From contig CANHJY010000082.1 of NCBI GenBank assembly GCA_947461185.1, positions 1 through 7,817 of the forward strand: 7,817 bases of DNA. Reading direction: 5' to 3'. The notes under the pieces are model-generated. The model was given only the letters and a program-made list of their open reading frames with translations, was not told the DNA's origin and searched no databases. This document shows, in pieces, positions 6,329-7,817 of this stretch. A program made the position numbers and the translations under genes. The first letter of the stretch is position 1. Every line of letters begins with the position of its first letter. This DNA comes from Flavobacteriales bacterium (GTDB taxonomy: Bacteria; Bacteroidota; Bacteroidia; Flavobacteriales_D; Crocinitomicaceae).

Positions 6329-7468
6329 ATGCGTGTTTATTTGGATAATGCAGCAACGACACCCATTGCTCCTGAAGTAGTAGAGGCCATGATTCCTGTT
6401 ATGCAAGAAGGTTTTGGAAATCCTTCTTCAACGCATTATTTTGGCAGACAGACTAAAGCATTAATTGAAACCTCACGCCGGACTATTGCCAAACATTTGG
6501 TTTGCGAACCATCTGAAATTCTTTTTACCTCAGGCGGAACCGAGGCGGACAATATCGCCTTGTATAGTGCTGTAAATCAAATGGGTGTAAACCATATTAT
6601 CACCTCAACCATTGAGCATCATGCAGTAGGTCATACTGCTGAAGCTATCGCAAAAACGGGAAAAGCTTGTGTAAGTTATGTCAAAGTTGATAGCAAAGGG
6701 AACATAGACTTAGCAGATTTAGAGCGCCTGTTGAAGTTAGATGGCATTGCAATTGTGTCTTTGATGCACGCCAACAATGAAATAGCTACCCTTTTACCAT
6801 TAGAGGAAGTGAGCGCCTTATGCAGAAAGTACAATGCTTTGTTTCATTCTGATACGGTGCAAACGATGGGACATTATTCGTTCAATTTATCTGAACTTGA
6901 TATTGACTTTATAACCTGTGCTGCTCATAAATTTCATGGACCTAAAGGGGTTGGTTTTTTATATGTAAACAAAAAAAATAAAATAGAAACGCGTATTCAC
7001 GGTGGCTCACAAGAAAGAGGATTAAGAGGAGGGACAGAAAATGTATATGGAATTGTAGGTCTAGCAAAGGCGATTGAACTCGCATATGAGGATCTTGATG
7101 CACATCATCACCATGTTCAAGAATTGAAGAATTACATGATTGCTAACCTGAGTAAAATGTTTGATAATATCAGTTTTCACGGTGAAATCGATCCTGAAAA
7201 ATCACTATATACTGTTTTGAACGTATGTTTTCCGAAAACTGACAAAGCCGGAATGTTATTGTTTTCACTTGACTTGAAAGGTGTTGCTGTGAGTGGTGGT
7301 AGTGCGTGTACTTCAGGTGCAACTAAAGGTTCTCACGTTCTTGAAGGTATTGGTGCCGACATGACACGCCCCAACGTGCGATTTTCTTTTTCGCGATATA
7401 CTACAAAAGCGGAAATTGATTTCGCTTTGGAACAAGTTCAATCGGTTTTCACAATTGCTTTAGCCTAA
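6329..7468 (+). CDS. Cysteine desulfurase, class I (NifS/IscS-like)
   Basis: PLP-dependent aminotransferase-fold enzyme that takes sulfur from L-cysteine, leaving alanine, and passes it on as a Cys persulfide for Fe-S clusters or tRNA thiolation. It has 379 residues, near the usual 380-400. Visible landmarks are: YLDNAATTP (4-12); GNPSSTH (30-36); TSGGTEADN (67-75); EHH with His97 expected to stack on PLP; HANNE (147-151); HSDTVQ with D175 and Q178; AAHKFHGPKG with the PLP lysine K201; LRGGTEN (232-238); the catalytic loop SACTSG with C327; and RFSFSRYTT near the end. All key residues are present. A run of four His (259-262) is a minor oddity. The ATG at 6329 is chosen over an in-frame start at 6254 because the family begins at this point and the extension contains the upstream terminator and promoter. 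No scaffold (iscU/nifU) or suf genes are adjacent, so the sulfur acceptor cannot be told from context. Confidence 0.96.
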   Translation: MRVYLDNAATTPIAPEVVEAMIPVMQEGFGNPSSTHYFGRQTKALIETSRRTIAKHLVCEPSEILFTSGGTEADNIALYSAVNQMGVNHIITSTIEHHAVGHTAEAIAKTGKACVSYVKVDSKGNIDLADLERLLKLDGIAIVSLMHANNEIATLLPLEEVSALCRKYNALFHSDTVQTMGHYSFNLSELDIDFITCAAHKFHGPKGVGFLYVNKKNKIETRIHGGSQERGLRGGTENVYGIVGLAKAIELAYEDLDAHHHHVQELKNYMIANLSKMFDNISFHGEIDPEKSLYTVLNVCFPKTDKAGMLLFSLDLKGVAVSGGSACTSGATKGSHVLEGIGADMTRPNVRFSFSRYTTKAEIDFALEQVQSVFTIALA

Positions 7469-7472
7469 TTAT

Positions 7473-7817
7473 TTGGATCAGCAAAAAAAGCATATTCTGA
7501 TTTTAAGTTCTTGGTATCCCAATCAAAACCAGCCATTTTTGGGAAATTTTGTCAAAACACAAGCGGAGCTATTATCGGAGATTTACAAAGTTTCAGTGCT
7601 TTATATCCAATCAGCTGAAAATTGTAAGTCAATAGAATTTGAAATAAAAGAGGCTGATTCATTTTCAGAAATAATCGCGTATTACCCAAAAAAATCAAAT
7701 CCTTTCAGTTCATACAGGATGGCTATTCAAGCGTTAAAACGAGGTCTATCAAAAATTAATAACATTGATTTAATTCATGGGCATGTCATGTTACCCAAGG
7801 GTTATTTGTTTCTTAAG
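7473..7817 (+). CDS. Glycosyltransferase, GT-B / family 4-like (partial, 5' part)
   Basis: The first 115 residues of a probable glycosyltransferase that moves a sugar from a nucleotide-sugar donor to a cell-surface glycan or lipid. The N-terminus KKHILILSSWYPNQNQPFLG followed by NFVKTQAELLSEIYKVSVLY matches the opening of many GT4-type enzymes (a first beta strand, then SSWYPN, then a GNFV helix). A second family-like segment is DLIHGHVMLPKGYLF near the window end. The donor-binding C-terminal half lies outside the window, so neither donor nor acceptor can be named. The start is inferred as TTG at 7473-7475: an in-frame TAG lies at 7461-7463, TTG is the only usual start codon between it and the conserved strand, and the first in-frame ATG is far downstream, past the conserved motif. 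It begins 4 bp after the desulfurase stop, so co-transcription is likely. Confidence 0.85.
   Translation, partial: MDQQKKHILILSSWYPNQNQPFLGNFVKTQAELLSEIYKVSVLYIQSAENCKSIEFEIKEADSFSEIIAYYPKKSNPFSSYRMAIQALKRGLSKINNIDLIHGHVMLPKGYLFLK

Overview
The window looks like a chromosomal segment of an AT-rich member of the Bacteroidota, most likely a Flavobacteriales-type bacterium. Four things point there: the gene order thrS-infC-rpmI; a ComEC with no C-terminal metallo-beta-lactamase domain; A-rich start regions with no convincing Shine-Dalgarno sites; and several sites matching the TTG-N17-23-TAnnTTTG promoter pattern of that phylum. The assignment rests on gene style only, since no rRNA is present.

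Left part (1-2678, minus strand): a translation operon read right to left. It holds threonyl-tRNA synthetase (thrS), initiation factor IF3 (infC) and the first 46 residues of ribosomal protein L35 (rpmI, cut by the window edge; rplT is expected beyond). thrS has a promoter-like site just upstream, and 131 bp separate it from the divergent comEC.

Middle (2810-5679): comEC on the plus strand, encoding a DNA-uptake channel protein, converges on a minus-strand gene for an unrecognised 300-residue lipoprotein. The two stop codons lie inside the same four bases (TTAA, 4777-4780), leaving no room for a terminator.

Right part (5853-7817, plus strand): a 127-residue helical/coiled-coil protein of unknown function ends in a strong intrinsic terminator. 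The T-tract of that terminator merges into a promoter for a class I (NifS/IscS-type) cysteine desulfurase. Four bases after the desulfurase stop, a family-4-like glycosyltransferase begins at a TTG codon and runs off the window edge.

The genes do not form one pathway. They are a translation operon, a competence gene, two uncharacterised genes and a desulfurase/glycosyltransferase pair. No stretch over 300 bases lacks a gene; the longest gaps (2679-2809, 5680-5852 and 6237-6328) hold mainly promoters and a terminator. I saw no tRNA, rRNA, CRISPR array, insertion sequence or phage gene, and nothing that amounts to an undescribed multi-gene system. The least explained parts are the two hypothetical proteins and the compact regulatory junctions.
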